Source of the DNA: Spirometra erinaceieuropaei
Lineage: Eukaryota; Platyhelminthes; Cestoda; Diphyllobothriidea; Diphyllobothriidae
DNA length: 64,000 bases
NCBI GenBank assembly: GCA_902702965.1
Contig: CACRXP010000035.1
Location: 905,231 to 969,230, forward strand
Direction: 5' to 3'
Part shown: positions 25,990 through 36,818 of the stretch, one piece after another
Layout of the letters: each line of letters begins with the position of its first letter
Numbering within the stretch: the first letter of the stretch is position 1
Notes under the pieces: generated by a model
Databases searched by the model: none
Told to the model about the DNA's origin: nothing
The model's input: only the letters and a program-made list of their open reading frames with translations
Made by a program: the position numbers and the translations under genes

Positions 25990-26179
25990 GTGAAGAAGGA
26001 GACACGATCGCTGGGAAAAGAGTTTTATACGCCTGACGTTTTGGATTCCCGCTCGTACCCATCATCAGAGACAAAATTAGACCCGTATTGGCTTTTGTCT
26101 CTGATGATGGGTTCGAGCAGGAGTCCGAAACGTCAGGTGAGTAAAACTCTTGTCCCAGTGATCGCGTCTCCTTCTTCAC
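25990..26179. mobile_element. Q4: short Q fold-back element with the centre deleted
   Basis: A 190-bp inverted repeat with outer ends GTGAAGAAGGAGACACGATC and its complement, arms of about 85 bp, and a centre of roughly 20 bases. It contains the Q landmarks (CCTGACGTTTTGGATTCC, CCATCATCAGAGACAAAA). The flank TTGGTTACCAGTG/GTTACCAGTG appears on both sides, which may be part of the arms or a target duplication. Confidence 0.85.
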
Positions 26180-27734
26180 GACTGCTTCGCTTCTATTGGT
26201 TACCAGTGTGCTATAACTAGTAAAATTTATGTGCTGAGATGTTCAGTTAAGGAACAACACAGCACATATGGCTTCCGGTAGGCAGTAGATTGGGAATTTG
26301 AGAAGGCTTCACGGTTCAAGACTGGAAGACCCATGCACTGGGAGGCCGTGGATCTGCTTGGAGATTCTGATCCTATGCCTGAAGCATATGAAATTACGTT
26401 TGACGCCTCCAAGCCACTGAGAGGAATTCGTCGAAAAATGGGGGAGCAGGGGACTGGCTTGTTTAGGCGGGGGAGCCGTAATGACACGTTGACTACATCT
26501 GTGCAGCTCTACAGAAGACTTGCTAATTGATCCATGTGAATGTAAGGTCACTTCCCACATGGCCAAAAATATAGTATTCGGCAGAGCTGATTGAGTAAAA
26601 TAAAGTAGGGCAGGGTCATAAGTACCTCCGTATCACAGTTGGTCTTGCGCTAAATTCCAGGGAAGTTAGTGTTATTGATCTGGTTAGTTCTAGAGTTTAT
26701 TCTAGAAAAGTGGAGTAGGTACCTCTCCAGGAATCTGGTGGAAGGCCACCTGTAGAAGGGGAAGTACTTACTCCCAATGTCAACCCAGGGTCCTTACAGA
26801 TGGTGTGAAACAGTCAAAACCACCTCAATGGCACAGCTGCACTGAGAACCCGGCCATATAAGTTCGGGCTGCTTCAGCCGTTGACCAACAACTAAAATTA
26901 TTTCCTATCGCCGTTTCCGCGTCTGCTACCAAAACTTCCCAACTGATTAGCGTATATTCTTACCACATTTTAACTTCCCCATACACAGTTTCTTAATTTT
27001 GTCAGTAATTTATACCCTAGTGTGGTATTGGAGGCATTACTTTTTCCTGGAAAGCTTATCTGGAAATATGCGCTGTTTGCAATAAGTAAATTCATTCAAT
27101 GATTTAAATGGACGTTACTAAAATTTTACGCGCTGTCCTATCTGTTCAACCCGTATCAAGAAAAGGAGTCCTAAAGACTTCCCGTAGCTTGAGCTATTTG
27201 TTACTTCACTTACAGATAGGATAGATCGAGTGGTTTTATGGAAACTTCCCTTAAAATAGCTTCAGAAGACAGGTTGATTGGCATACTTGCGTTTTCGACA
27301 AGACAACGTCCAATCAGCTACCCAGCTGTAAACACTCTATAGTGTTGGTTTGACAAGAATTTTATGGCTGAAGGACTGCTCGCCCAGCTGAATTGGAATC
27401 CACCAGCTCGGCTGCGCAGATAACATCGACTTTAGTTGCGATAAGGTGTCGGTAATCGTGTTTTCCTATCCGTGGACAAGGTTAGTGACACAGGAAAAAT
27501 GGGCAGACGAAGTTGTGTGAGAATTTTATGACAAGCGAACTCAGTCAGGCCTGCTGATTGCATCGGTCCGGGAAGAATCCTAAACTGGAACGGAAATTGC
27601 AGTTTGTCAACCTCTACACCACGTATCTGCAGATTTGTTGAGTTCCAGCATACCCATCTTTGTTCTGCAGGCGAAAAGTAAAACAATGTTCGCTCCACAC
27701 CGCTAAGGTTGTGGCAGTCAGTGAACAGATCGCG
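26180..27734. other. No gene recognised
   Basis: An open frame at 26333-26530 (plus) contains EITFDASKPLRGIRRKM and looks mildly coding-like, but has no supported borders. The F3 fragment lies at 26610. Nothing else was seen. Confidence 0.5.
26610..26668. repeat. F3: F-repeat fragment
   Basis: CATAAGTACCTCCGTATCAC then TTGCGCTAAATTCCAGGG, matching the left part of F2. Confidence 0.4.
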
Positions 27735-27845
27735 TTCTACGAAGAAGGAGACGTTATCGCTGTAGAAGTAATTGTATTCGCCTGACGTTGCAAACCTTAA
27801 TTCGTAGCCACTATCACGGAATCAGCGACGGGTAATGAGTTGCGA
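27735..27845. mobile_element. Q5: left-end fragment of a Q element
   Basis: It contains CTACGAAGAAGGAGACGTTATCGC, GCCTGACGTTGCAAACC and an AATCAGCGACGGGTAATG block like the left arm of Q6, diverged and truncated. Confidence 0.6.
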
Positions 27846-27923
27846 CCGATGAATGTGGGAGCCGCATAACATTTTCTATGTATGCAAGGGCACAGAAACT
27901 GCATATTGCAAGACCTGAGCAAT

Positions 27924-28732
27924 TAGAGTGCGTGACCGATCTCATGAAATGTTGGCCGAAATTCTGAAATGCGTTTTCCGCTAGAAGAGATCACTTAGGT
28001 GGGATTGTAATATTGACTATCGTGCAACATAATCGTATAGTATTTCGGACTTGACAGGATGTCGGCTTTTGAATGCGCTTCTTTTCGACCTCCTGCAGAA
28101 ACCACACTCGGCAAAAGTTGTCTACTTAAGTAGCATGCATTTTTCACATTGATTTTCGGTGGTCTTATGAGCCAAAATACATTTTATATAAACCATACGA
28201 AAAATATGCTTTCTTTTACTCGCTTGGTAGAAAATCACATTGTCTTCACATTTTTGCCCGAAAAAAGTGTGTATTTAGGTGTTGAAAAAGCTTCTCGATA
28301 TCTGAATAATTCTGAGCTCGATTTGTCGTTGCATTAGCGTTAAGCGAATTCAAACTACAAGGCGCATGCCTTTTTGCCTTTAAGAAGATACCATATACAG
28401 TTAACAAAATTTTGCAGTGGATGCGGACTATGTCGTGCATTTCGTGAGGATCATTGGCAAACGAAAATGTGCGGTGTTGTATGCATGGACATCGAATTGT
28501 CTTAAAGATCTCATAAATGCATGCTGCACAAGTAGTCAACTTTTACCGAGTGTGTTATCTGCATGAGGTCGAAAAGAAGTACATCCAAAAGCCGACATCC
28601 TGTCAAGTCCGAAATACTATACGATTCTGTTTCACGATAATCAATATTACAACCCCACCTAAGTAATCCTTTTTAATGGAAAGCGCATTTCGGAATTTCG
28701 GCCAAACTTTCATGAGCTCGGTCACGCACCGA
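27924..28732. mobile_element. P4: palindromic element, GCGTGACCGATC subfamily, decayed
   Basis: The copy starts TAGAGTGCGTGACCGATCTC and ends with the inverted ...GAGCTCGGTCACGCACC. This defines a second subfamily whose outermost ~20 bp differ from the TAGGTGGGCTAACTC type while the inner arms are related. The right half is internally shortened, giving about 809 bp. The loop frame has a TAG early on. Confidence 0.8.
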
Positions 28733-29281
28733 AAGTCAGCGTCGCACGGCGTACAAATATCTACGACGAATGCGGGAGACGCCCGTTTTGATAAGCAGGC
28801 CGCGACATAACAGCTGAATCTTACAAACGCTGCAACATTTGTCCAGCCCACAGCTCTTATCTTATTCTGTCTCTGAGGGCGGTTTTGTGTGTGAATTCGA
28901 AACACCAAACCACAAACTTTCCTGTCCCGACGATCATGTCGCCTTCTTCGCGGCTGCTCTCTCAAACTCGCCTCTGCGTTTCCATTCGCCGATGGCCTCC
29001 CCTTATCCTCGACGTTAAGATCAGTTAAACGGCAACACTTCGAAATGTAACATGAGGTGCAAAATGTCCTACAGAGGGGAAAGTTCGAATCCTACGATAC
29101 CTCTATTAGATAATTGCAGTTTTCGCTTCTGCCTGTCTTTGCCTTTGATAACGCTTTCCACACCAAAAAATTTACCCGTTCTTATTTATTTGTGCTTTAG
29201 AGGAAATTTGTTAAACCTGCCGAATAGTGACACGTTGTGGGTATCCAAGATATTCTGTATTACTGACGTCAGGCCATCCAG

Positions 29282-29299
29282 CTATATATATATATATAA
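29282..29299. repeat. (AT)n tract
   Basis: A short AT dinucleotide run at the left edge of the H repeat. Confidence 0.85.
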
Positions 29300-29555
29300 T
29301 ACGTAAGTAGCTCTTTAAGAGTGTAGCAGGCCAGACAAAGGCAGCTGTTTCACGGTCGTTACTGATCATCAGTACGCCATGAGCCTTATAAAGTGAGGTA
29401 TACGAACATGTCAAGTAAGTGTATTGCCCTCATCGTTGTGTTTGGGATCTCAGTTGATCCCATTCTCCCCGTCCACCAGCTTGCTACTATCTATAACGAG
29501 CGTTATGCCATAGGACACATACCACATATAGTATGTAAGCAGCTTACTAAGAGTA
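29299..29555 (+). repeat. H1: repeat unit, forward copy
   Basis: The unit contains GTAGCTCTTTAAGAGTGTAG, CAGCTGTTTCACGGTCG, ATCATCAGTACGCCATGAGC and CAAGTAAGTGTATTGCCCTC. An inverted copy follows immediately. It is preceded by an (AT)n tract at 29282-29299. Confidence 0.6.
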
Positions 29556-29572
29556 CTAGATGTCAGACCCAG

Positions 29573-29845
29573 ACGGACAGAATGGGGTCGAGTGAGATCC
29601 TAACCACCACGCGTTTACTTACCTCACTTCATAAGGCTTATGACGTACTGATGATCGGTAGCAGCCGCGAAACAGCTGTCTGCTACTCGCCTGTTGCACT
29701 CTTAATGAGCTGCTTACGTACTATACGTTTTGTATGTCCCATGGCACAGCGCTCGCTTTCACCAGTAGCAAGCTGGCGGACGGACAGAGTGGGATCGAGT
29801 GAGATCCCAACCACAACAATGAGGGTAACACGCTTACTTGACATA
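29573..29845 (-). repeat. H2/H3: inverted, partly tandem copies of the H unit
   Basis: On the minus strand this stretch repeats H1 blocks twice in part. 29573-29728 corresponds to one region of the unit; 29729-29845 repeats the GGACGGACAGAGTGGGATCG, ATCCCAACCACAACAATGAG and CTTACTTGACAT region. The whole 29299-29845 block is therefore an imperfect inverted repeat with an internal rearrangement. Confidence 0.55.
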
Positions 29846-30213
29846 TACATACATATAAGCGCCATGAATTTTCAGAGTCCATGTATGCCGATGAATCATA
29901 CGTTAACCGGCGCATTAAACTAGACGCTGTTTACAGCAATCTCGGGGAAATATGGAAGAGGTCACAACCAATCAACGCGAGATGTCAACCGAGGCCATGA
30001 ATCATTGGGGCAGGAATTAAAAGACGGCACCGACTTTTTGACACTCGAAACTGTTGACCGTTTTGCATATTTGCCACACATCTGATGACGACCTGGGAAC
30101 CAGTGTCGAAAAATTTACGGAATAAAGTTTGTTGCATTTTCCAAAGAACTTATTGCTTTCTAACATACATGTATACATATAGGTGATGCGTGCCTGCGGT
30201 GTCCGGAGCCACC

Positions 30214-31029
30214 TACGCAAAACTTACTACTTAATAAGCATGCATTTTCCCTATTGACTTCCGACAGTCTTGCAAATTCAAATATATTTTACAGAAACCA
30301 CGAGCAAAAATAAGCTCTCTCTCAGTCGTTCGACAGAGAATCACGTCACCTTTATATTTCATACTTAAAGAAGGAGTATAATTGGGTTTTAAAAAAGTTT
30401 TCTAATTGGCGAACAATTTGGAGCTTGATCAGTCGTTGCATTAGCGTTTAGTGACTTCAGTATACAAGGTGCATGTGTTCTGCGTAAATAAAATCACATA
30501 TTCTTATAAACCTTTGAAAAGATATTTAAAAAGATACCCTTTAAAAAGATTTTAAAATGATGTTTCAACTTTGCACATTTCATGAGGAGCAGTGATAAAC
30601 GGACGGGTACTATGCTGCATGAAGGGACATTGCACGGTTCTAAAAATCTCATAATTAGAAACTTTTTCAAAACCCAATTATGCTCCTTCTTTAAGTATAA
30701 AATATAAAGATGACGTGATTTTCTGCCACACGACTGAAAGGAAGCATATTTTTTCGTGGTTTTTATAAAATATATTTGAATTTGCAAGACCATCGAAAAT
30801 CAATGTGAAAAGTGCGTGCAAATTATGTAGTCCTTTTTTACCCTGTACGTTTTCCACAGAAGGTTGAAAAGCAGTGCATTCAAAAGCTGGCATCCTGCCG
30901 AGTCCGGAATATTCTAGGATTATGACGCAAGATAATCAGTTTTGCAACCGCACCTACGTAATCCTTCCTAATCGAAAACGTATGTCAGAATTTCAGACAA
31001 CATTTCATGAGATCAGTCACTCATTGTAT
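30214..31029. mobile_element. P5: palindromic element lacking its left end
   Basis: The copy begins inside the left arm (CTTACTACTTAATAAGCATGC) and ends with ...CATTTCATGAGATCAGTCACTCATTGTA. Arms and loop are strongly diverged and the loop frame contains a stop. Confidence 0.75.
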
Positions 31030-33169
31030 GATAAATAAGACCTACATGTGGGTCACTCATGGGGGCCACCGTGCGTAGAACGAGAAGATGAAGGAAAGGC
31101 AGATGAAGACAGTCAGAAAGTGCTTAAACAAACTTGATAACCTTTCTTTTCAACTGGGTATGCTTCACGCTAGCCATATTCAGAGGCAGGTCAGGGTCTT
31201 TGATGATTCCCCCTTGGATTGCCAACACCACTTCGGTCTTCCGTTCGGAGTAGTATTTTGAAAATGTATTTCACCACCATGGTATTCTTTTCTGGGATCT
31301 GCTGTTTAAAACATACCTTCTGTGAGTTCGATATGCCGAGGTCACTCGCGCTTTCACCTTTCGCGATTCCCTGCTCATGTTTATATAGCAATGCACTATA
31401 CCGTGAGGTTGATGTTACTAACGCTGTCCACATGAACTAGCAGCATATATCTTACCCATGCTAAGTAGGAACGACAATGAGAAAACCCAGTGTCCAGAGA
31501 CCTGGTTATGAGGCCCGCAATCGATGCGGGGGTCGGCCCGCATCGGTGTTTCCATTATGATAAAACAACCAGGACATGTCTTGTTTAAGTTCCGAGGAAA
31601 TTAATGCGCGAACTTGGAGTAACTCCTTCGAAACAGACCTTTTCAGGCACGGTCCGAAGTTTGATATGAATATTTGGGCTCAAATCCATCAGCTACTGCG
31701 GAGTCACCGCTTAATATTCGCGAACCGCCAACAGACAGCCAGTAGTATAGAATTGTGCAATGATTTACCGTACTAACAACACAGGTATTAGCTAAAAGCT
31801 CAGACACGCGTGTTTCGCCGATCTTATGCCGCTGCCTGACGCAGCTGCGAGGGGTTCGGCTCGTCAGTGGCTCCCCCAGCTTTCTCCGTGTGCCTTCTGA
31901 TATATGAACTCCAGTTTCAACTTGCGTTGTTTAATTTCCGAGGAAATTAATGCGTGAAACACGCGTGTCTGGGCTTTTAGCTAATACCTCTGTTGTTAGT
32001 ACGGTAAGTCATTGCACGATTCTACAACCAGGACAGTCAAGGAAAAGGGACCAGAATGTTAAAGGTGAGTTAGTTTGACAACCCGGCACAAAGTTGTCGT
32101 CCTGCTGATTAGACCATTCCTGCATGAGCATTATAGAGGTCACAGATTACGAAAAACCCCCTGTCCTTTCTAACCGCCCACGCACCTGGACCTTTCACCT
32201 GATAACTCACAGTTGCTGGCTAACAGACCCAAGTAGTGGCCTTTATCGTGTGGTCAGACGCTACTCCGACATCTGTCTGCATATATCAATTTGTTCTCAG
32301 ACCTGGTGTCCACTGTTACAATTAATCCGCATGTAAAAATTACAAAGCAACAGTCGCTGGCTCCAGTGATACCCGCTCCTAAGCCTAAATGCTAAGGTCC
32401 GGATCGTTATGCTCTGCATCACAAAAGCCTGAAACCCTGAAGGAAGCTATCCTCATCCAGCAGCTTCAAAGAAAGCCTTTGTAATAAAAAAACGAGAACA
32501 ACCCGAGGAGTTGGTGGCGCTTGTTGAGAAAAGTTCATTTTCTGTTTGCAGTCTGGGGCTGCTTGGCCTACTGCCAACTGTCACAGAAACAGGATTTCCA
32601 TTGATTTTTAGGACAGTACATGTCATACTTAAAACGTCTTAAATCACATTATACATTCACTTTCCGCCCGACACGGCGAAGTTGGAGATAAGCCCCTGTA
32701 AATTGTTGGGAGATTTCTGATGGTGTTATTGGAAGTAGAAGGGCAATAAATACACAGAGGGTGAGGCAGCGGTTGCAAGTTACCTGGAATATCGCTCAAT
32801 GCATGCATTCCAAGCCCCATTCACGTGCGCTATGAGCTTTACCTTGTGCTCTAACATGTGACACCTGCAACCAATAGGAGTTCCTCCTGGTCAACCAATT
32901 AAATTCGCACACCATAGCCTTTCAGTAAAACAAAACCACTTGCGTCTATAATTGCACCAAATCCGGCCTTAAGGCATCTGCGGGCGAGTTGACGGTGCGT
33001 GCATGCACAGCAGAGTGACGAATATACTCCTGACCCCCTGTGGCATCCCTTGCCGATCGACTGAGTTGAACTTCTGTTCGTATGCTTGGACTTTCATCTG
33101 TCTTTCTGCATTCCTGAATGAAATTGAGTAAAGTGAGAATACGAGTCCATGTAAGTGCAACCACAACGA
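31030..33169. other. No gene recognised, apart from the inverted repeat at 31742
   Basis: This is sequence between the P5 element and the first good exon. If the exon at 33214 is internal, this is intron. No promoter or splice donor was identified with confidence. Confidence 0.5.
31742..32024. repeat. Inverted repeat with 72-bp arms
   Basis: Arms 31742-31815 and 31951-32024 are inverted copies containing TTACCGTACTAACAACA, GGTATTAGCTAAAAGC and ACACGCGTGT. The spacer of ~135 bp holds TTTCCGAGGAAATTAATGCG, which repeats 31588-31608 in direct orientation, and ACAACCAGGACA occurs at both outer sides (about 31564 and 32023). It is not related to P or Q by eye. Confidence 0.65.
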
Positions 33170-33213
33170 ATGGAGCTCTTACAACCCTTCAGTTCTGTTC
33201 ACTTTCCCTACAG

Positions 33214-33608
33214 CCCCAAAATTAACGGGTCAGAGAAGGGTTCGTTGCTGCCCGAAGACAATCCGGATGGAGTCATTCCAACCCACGGTGTCCATCTAAC
33301 CAACGGCATGTCGGCAGTTAGACAGAATGGAACCGCAGACCTTCAAAAGACCTCCTCGATGTCAACCTATTCCGCAATAAACGTGGCTCAGTTTTCTCCC
33401 ATTTCCGATGCAGATTCGGCCGAGAATGAGCTTGAAGATGGGTCTACGACAAGTGCTCTGAGAAGTTGCAGTCATCTTAACACTGCAAGTCCTATAACAG
33501 AGGTGGACTTTAGTCACGAAATCATGCTTCCTCGCTACCGTGGTGTCCATTCTTCGACTGATCTATCTTCTGAACTGTCCGACCCTCGTTCCACTTCGAT
33601 CCGGCCAG
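33214..33608 (+). CDS. Probable internal exon of an unrecognised Ser/Thr-rich acidic protein
   Basis: The block is open throughout and has a good acceptor at its left edge (pyrimidine-rich, ending in TACAG at 33213) and a strong donor at its right edge (CCAG followed by GTGAGTAG). It encodes about 131 residues rich in Ser, Asn, Asp and Glu, including SPISDADSAENELEDGST, with no recognisable domain; it looks like a disordered linker of a large protein. The frame enters with one base of a split codon (intron phase 2) and leaves with one base (phase 1). The frame is also open to the left back to an ATG at 33170, so a first exon starting there is the alternative. Its exit phase matches the entry phase of the exon at 63158. 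No homologue was recognised, so function is unknown. Confidence 0.6.
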
Positions 33609-34300
33609 GTGAGTAGAAATCTAACTTACAAGACCTGTTGTTCATGAAAGCAATCATTTAATTCAGAAAAGGACTTTGGATGATATTTCCAAATCGCCAG
33701 TAACTTGCGCTGACAGCAATTAACACGACCCAGTCCAGTTGTGGAAACATCAGGCAGCACATTTACGTCCTACAGAAAAGCACATTGAAAAGTATGACAT
33801 CAAATTTTTATTGGCACTGAAGCGTTGCACCAAGGAAGCAGATTACCCTGCGATATCTAACAAATTCCCGCTCTCAGGCGACGCGTTCATGCATCCTGTG
33901 TTCTGCCATTTTCAACCTGTTAAAAGTTCTATCGAGATTGCGCAAGCATTTGTCTGCTATGTCTGACTGCCTCAGACCCATTTCGCCTCTCCTTCCTCAC
34001 TAGTATGTGGCACACCCTAAAATGGTCGTAGGGGTCTTAAAGCGGTAGGTTAATCTGCGCCAACGTCTGGAGCACTTAACGTTTACCGGCCCAGCAATCG
34101 GAAATCAAATGCAATGTGGCATTCGCCAAAGCCTAAGAATTACAGACTACGGTTTTCAAGCATTCTCTCAAAGCATGCCCATGTGGTAAACTGATCATGA
34201 AAAATATTCCACAGTCAGTTACTTCCGATCGATTTCGTTATCGCAATCAAACGAACTTATTACAGCTAAGGTTGTTTATATATGTGTATATTCGAGTGGA
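33609..34300. other. Sequence just downstream of the 33214-33608 exon
   Basis: A 75-codon open frame (33739-33966, plus) after CCTACAG includes DIKFLLALKRCTKEADYP and could be a further exon, but it has no good donor. Otherwise it looks like intron. Confidence 0.4.
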
Positions 34301-34500
34301 GTCAAAAGTCTGAAAGCGTGTGCTATGCCAGTATCAGCAAACCATGGCCCTCGCAGCCTGGTATGCGCTGGCAATTCCCTGACGCCTGGTTCCCTGCTTG
34401 TAGATGCGCTTGCGCTTCCGCTGGGTAAACAGGTGGTGGGCATGGCTGCCCAGTCATCATCCTCGTCCTTCTGACCCCTGCTGGGGTGTTGTTGTTGTCC
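34301..34500 (-). repeat. E3: partial E repeat
   Basis: A 200-bp segment similar to the distal part of E2, in the same orientation and about 160 bp to its left. On the minus strand it encodes GQKDEDDDWAAMPTTCLPSG and LPAHTRLRGPW, in line with E2 apart from small indels. Confidence 0.6.
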
Positions 34501-34657
34501 TCTTCACTTCTTCTGACGATAGTATGTTAATAGCAAATCTAAGAAGTCCCTAATACGGCCGTTCTGCCATTATCCTTTACAACTGAAGGCCTATTTAAAA
34601 ATGCCGACTAATACTTGGAGGCTTTTACGACAGGCGGCAATCGTTGGCCATCGGAAT

Positions 34658-35146
34658 CAAAAGGTCTGAAAGCGCGTGTTATGCCAACATTATCAAACCA
34701 TGGCCCTCGCAGTCTGGTACGCGCCGGCAGTTTCCTGAAACATGGTTCCCTGCCAGTAGATGCGTTTGGTCTCCCTCTGTGTATACAGGTGGTGGGCATG
34801 GCTGCCCAGTCATCATCCTCGTCCTTCTGACCCAGGTTGGGTTGTTGATGTTGCTGTTGGTGAAAAATCCTGGTCGAGTGTATGTTGTGGATCAGGGAGT
34901 GTGGTGATACGCCTAGGTGCGTGTCCGGCCGTGCCAGCCACATGCGTCCCCCCTTCTCCGGTCTTCTTGACTTTGTCTTGACACCGGGTCCAGGTGGGGA
35001 GTTGGGAAGAAAGAGTGCGGTAGATGTTGCACATGCGTACATTCACTATAAACTAAATCATGCGTAATTCACCGTCCCTGCTCTCACCTTGCTGCGTAGC
35101 GCACGGTGAGCATCGTCAGAGTCGACGGTCGAACTGTCGCAAGCCT
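34658..35146 (-). repeat. E2: E repeat with a 144-codon open frame
   Basis: The inverted counterpart of E1. On the minus strand an open frame from 35042 to 34608 covers the block and includes NIHSTRIFHQQQHQQPN, KDEDDDWAAMPTTC and LPARTRLRGPWFDN. The composition is mixed, and part of the open frame may be due to GC-richness. Its right end abuts the P6 fragment. Confidence 0.6.
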
Positions 35147-35348
35147 ACAATGAGTGACCGATCTCAAGAAATTTTGGCTGAGATTCTGAAATGAGTCTTC
35201 GATTGGGAAGGATTACTTAGGCAAGGTTGCAATGCTGATTACCTTGTGGGATAATCCTATAATATTTCGGATTCGGCAGGATGTCAGCATTTGAATACAA
35301 TGCCTTTCAATCTCCCGTAGAAACCATACTAGGAACAAAATGACTACT
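35146..35348. mobile_element. P6: 200-bp left-end fragment of a palindromic element
   Basis: It starts TACAATGAGTGACCGATCTC, the P4/P8-type terminus, and stops abruptly in the left arm at TGACTACT. It lies exactly between two copies of the end of an E repeat (35080-35145 and 35350-35417). Confidence 0.75.
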
Positions 35349-35349
35349 G

Positions 35350-35417
35350 TTCTCACCTTGCTGTGTGGCACACGGTGGACATCGTCAAAAACGACGGTCT
35401 AACTGTCACAGTCGAGC
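35350..35417 (-). repeat. E4: E repeat end
   Basis: TTCTCACCTTGCTGTGTGGC to CTAACTGTCACAGTCGAG repeats the end of E2 at 35080-35145, with the P6 fragment between them. Confidence 0.65.
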
Positions 35418-35559
35418 GAAAGGGGTATTTTATGACCTCTTTTGTTTGAGACTACATGTTCGCAAAATTTACCAGCAGACCTGCATGTATTTTTTGCAAG
35501 ACGATCCCCAACGCACCCACTGATGAGCTGTATCAAAATACGTGCTGCGCATCAGGCAT

Positions 35560-35800
35560 GCTGAACGAAAGTGGTAGAAGGCGTCTGAAGAAGTTGACTT
35601 AGGCCACCAGCAGGCATTAGGTCAGCAAGTGCGTGGTACATATGGCTGGAGCTTCAGCCTCGTCAACCATCTCGCGCCTGTTCCCTTGAGCGATTGTCTT
35701 AACCTAGTCTTGTCACTCGAAGTAGGCAGGTGTAGAAAGAGAGAGGAGGTGTTGGATGCTGGTTATGCCATAAACATATTCACTCGTAATTCACCACTGA
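35560..35800 (-). repeat. E6: diverged E-like block
   Basis: Blocks such as GTCTTAACCTAGTCTTGTCAC, AGAAAGAGAGAGGAGGTG and CATATTCACTCGTAATTCACC follow the order of the end part of E2, at lower similarity. Confidence 0.4.
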
Positions 35801-36420
35801 CTCCTTCCCCGAAACAATGGCGGTCCCCGTCGCTTGCGACGAACGTACGCATTATGCCCGCACTTAAACGTGTTCCGCCGCTGTCCGTTAGAGGCCAAAC
35901 GGTTTACGTCCCCTCCTTCTTCCTCTGAATACATCAGGTATTTGTAAACACTTTCGGACCAAAGCACATGCATGGCAGAAAAAATGGGACGATTATTTGC
36001 GGATTTCATGTTGTACTTATTTAGGGTACCGTGCCATCAGCTCAGCCCAGCTAACAGAGTAAGTAAAAAGGGTACAACTTACCTGAAATTCAAATCCGCC
36101 TCCACCGGTAGTGCCTCCAGCTGCGCTGTCCACTCATTCTACGAACGATGTGCTATTGACCGAGCCGTAGTTTTACCATTACACTTCCTGAAGTGAGCCA
36201 AAAACGTGTTGTCAGATTTGCCAAAAGAAAATAAAAGTATTGACCAAGTATTGACAAAGTATTGAACAAGAGCTGCTGAAAGGTATCGTCTTCTCTTGCC
36301 ATTTTACATGCATAGTATGCATAATTCTCAAACACTGTGGTCTTGACGTAAGCAAGTTTCCTCCCAAATATATACATGCATCGGAAGAATAGCATAACCG
36401 ACAAGAACAAAGGAATCCGC

Positions 36421-36530
36421 AATGGTCACTGTTGGTCTGTTCGCCGTCGTCAGCCAGCCCTACCCGATCCCGAGACATGTCACCCCGAGGCTCGAACTCG
36501 TGGCCACTTAACCATGACCTCGTCCAGTCC
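36421..36530 (-). mobile_element. S2b: SINE fragment of the tRNA-Arg-like family
   Basis: It shares the family GCCGTCGTCAGCCAG tail block and a GGCTCGAACTCG B-box region, but the tRNA-like head is rearranged. Confidence 0.45.
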
Positions 36531-36663
36531 GTTGCAATCGGGTATATAAGCAATGGTAGAAGGAAGCCCATTGATCGGGCTACGGGTCTTGCACGTCCCA
36601 TTTTGCCTTGGACTCCAACTAGAAGCCCCGCAGCCAATCGCATAGCAACTAGCCTTATAGGTA

Positions 36664-36818
36664 GATATGACAACACCGACAAAAATGAAGGGGAACTGGA
36701 ATGGTCATTTCTAGCCACACCCAACTCCAGGTTTAGATCACCCGAGATTCGGACCCGGGGTCATGGGCCATTGAGTTTGGCACTTTACCGTTGAGCCACG
36801 GGCCCGTTGTTCTGTTGT
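36664..36818 (-). mobile_element. S2: tRNA-derived SINE
   Basis: The minus strand reads GGGCCCGTGGCTCAACGG (A box) and then GGGTCCGAATCTCGG (B box), followed by the family tail with AGAAATGACCATTCCAG-type sequence. The anticodon region differs from the Arg-like copies, so it may be a sister subfamily. Confidence 0.55.

Noticed and set aside
25982..26220. Similar open frames on both strands (KKETRSLG at both starts)
   Set aside because: They are the two arms of the Q4 inverted repeat, so the similarity comes from symmetry and not from two related genes.
36432..36794. 120-codon plus frame and 170-codon minus frame around 36212-36794
   Set aside because: They run across two S-family SINE copies and lack splice borders or known motifs.
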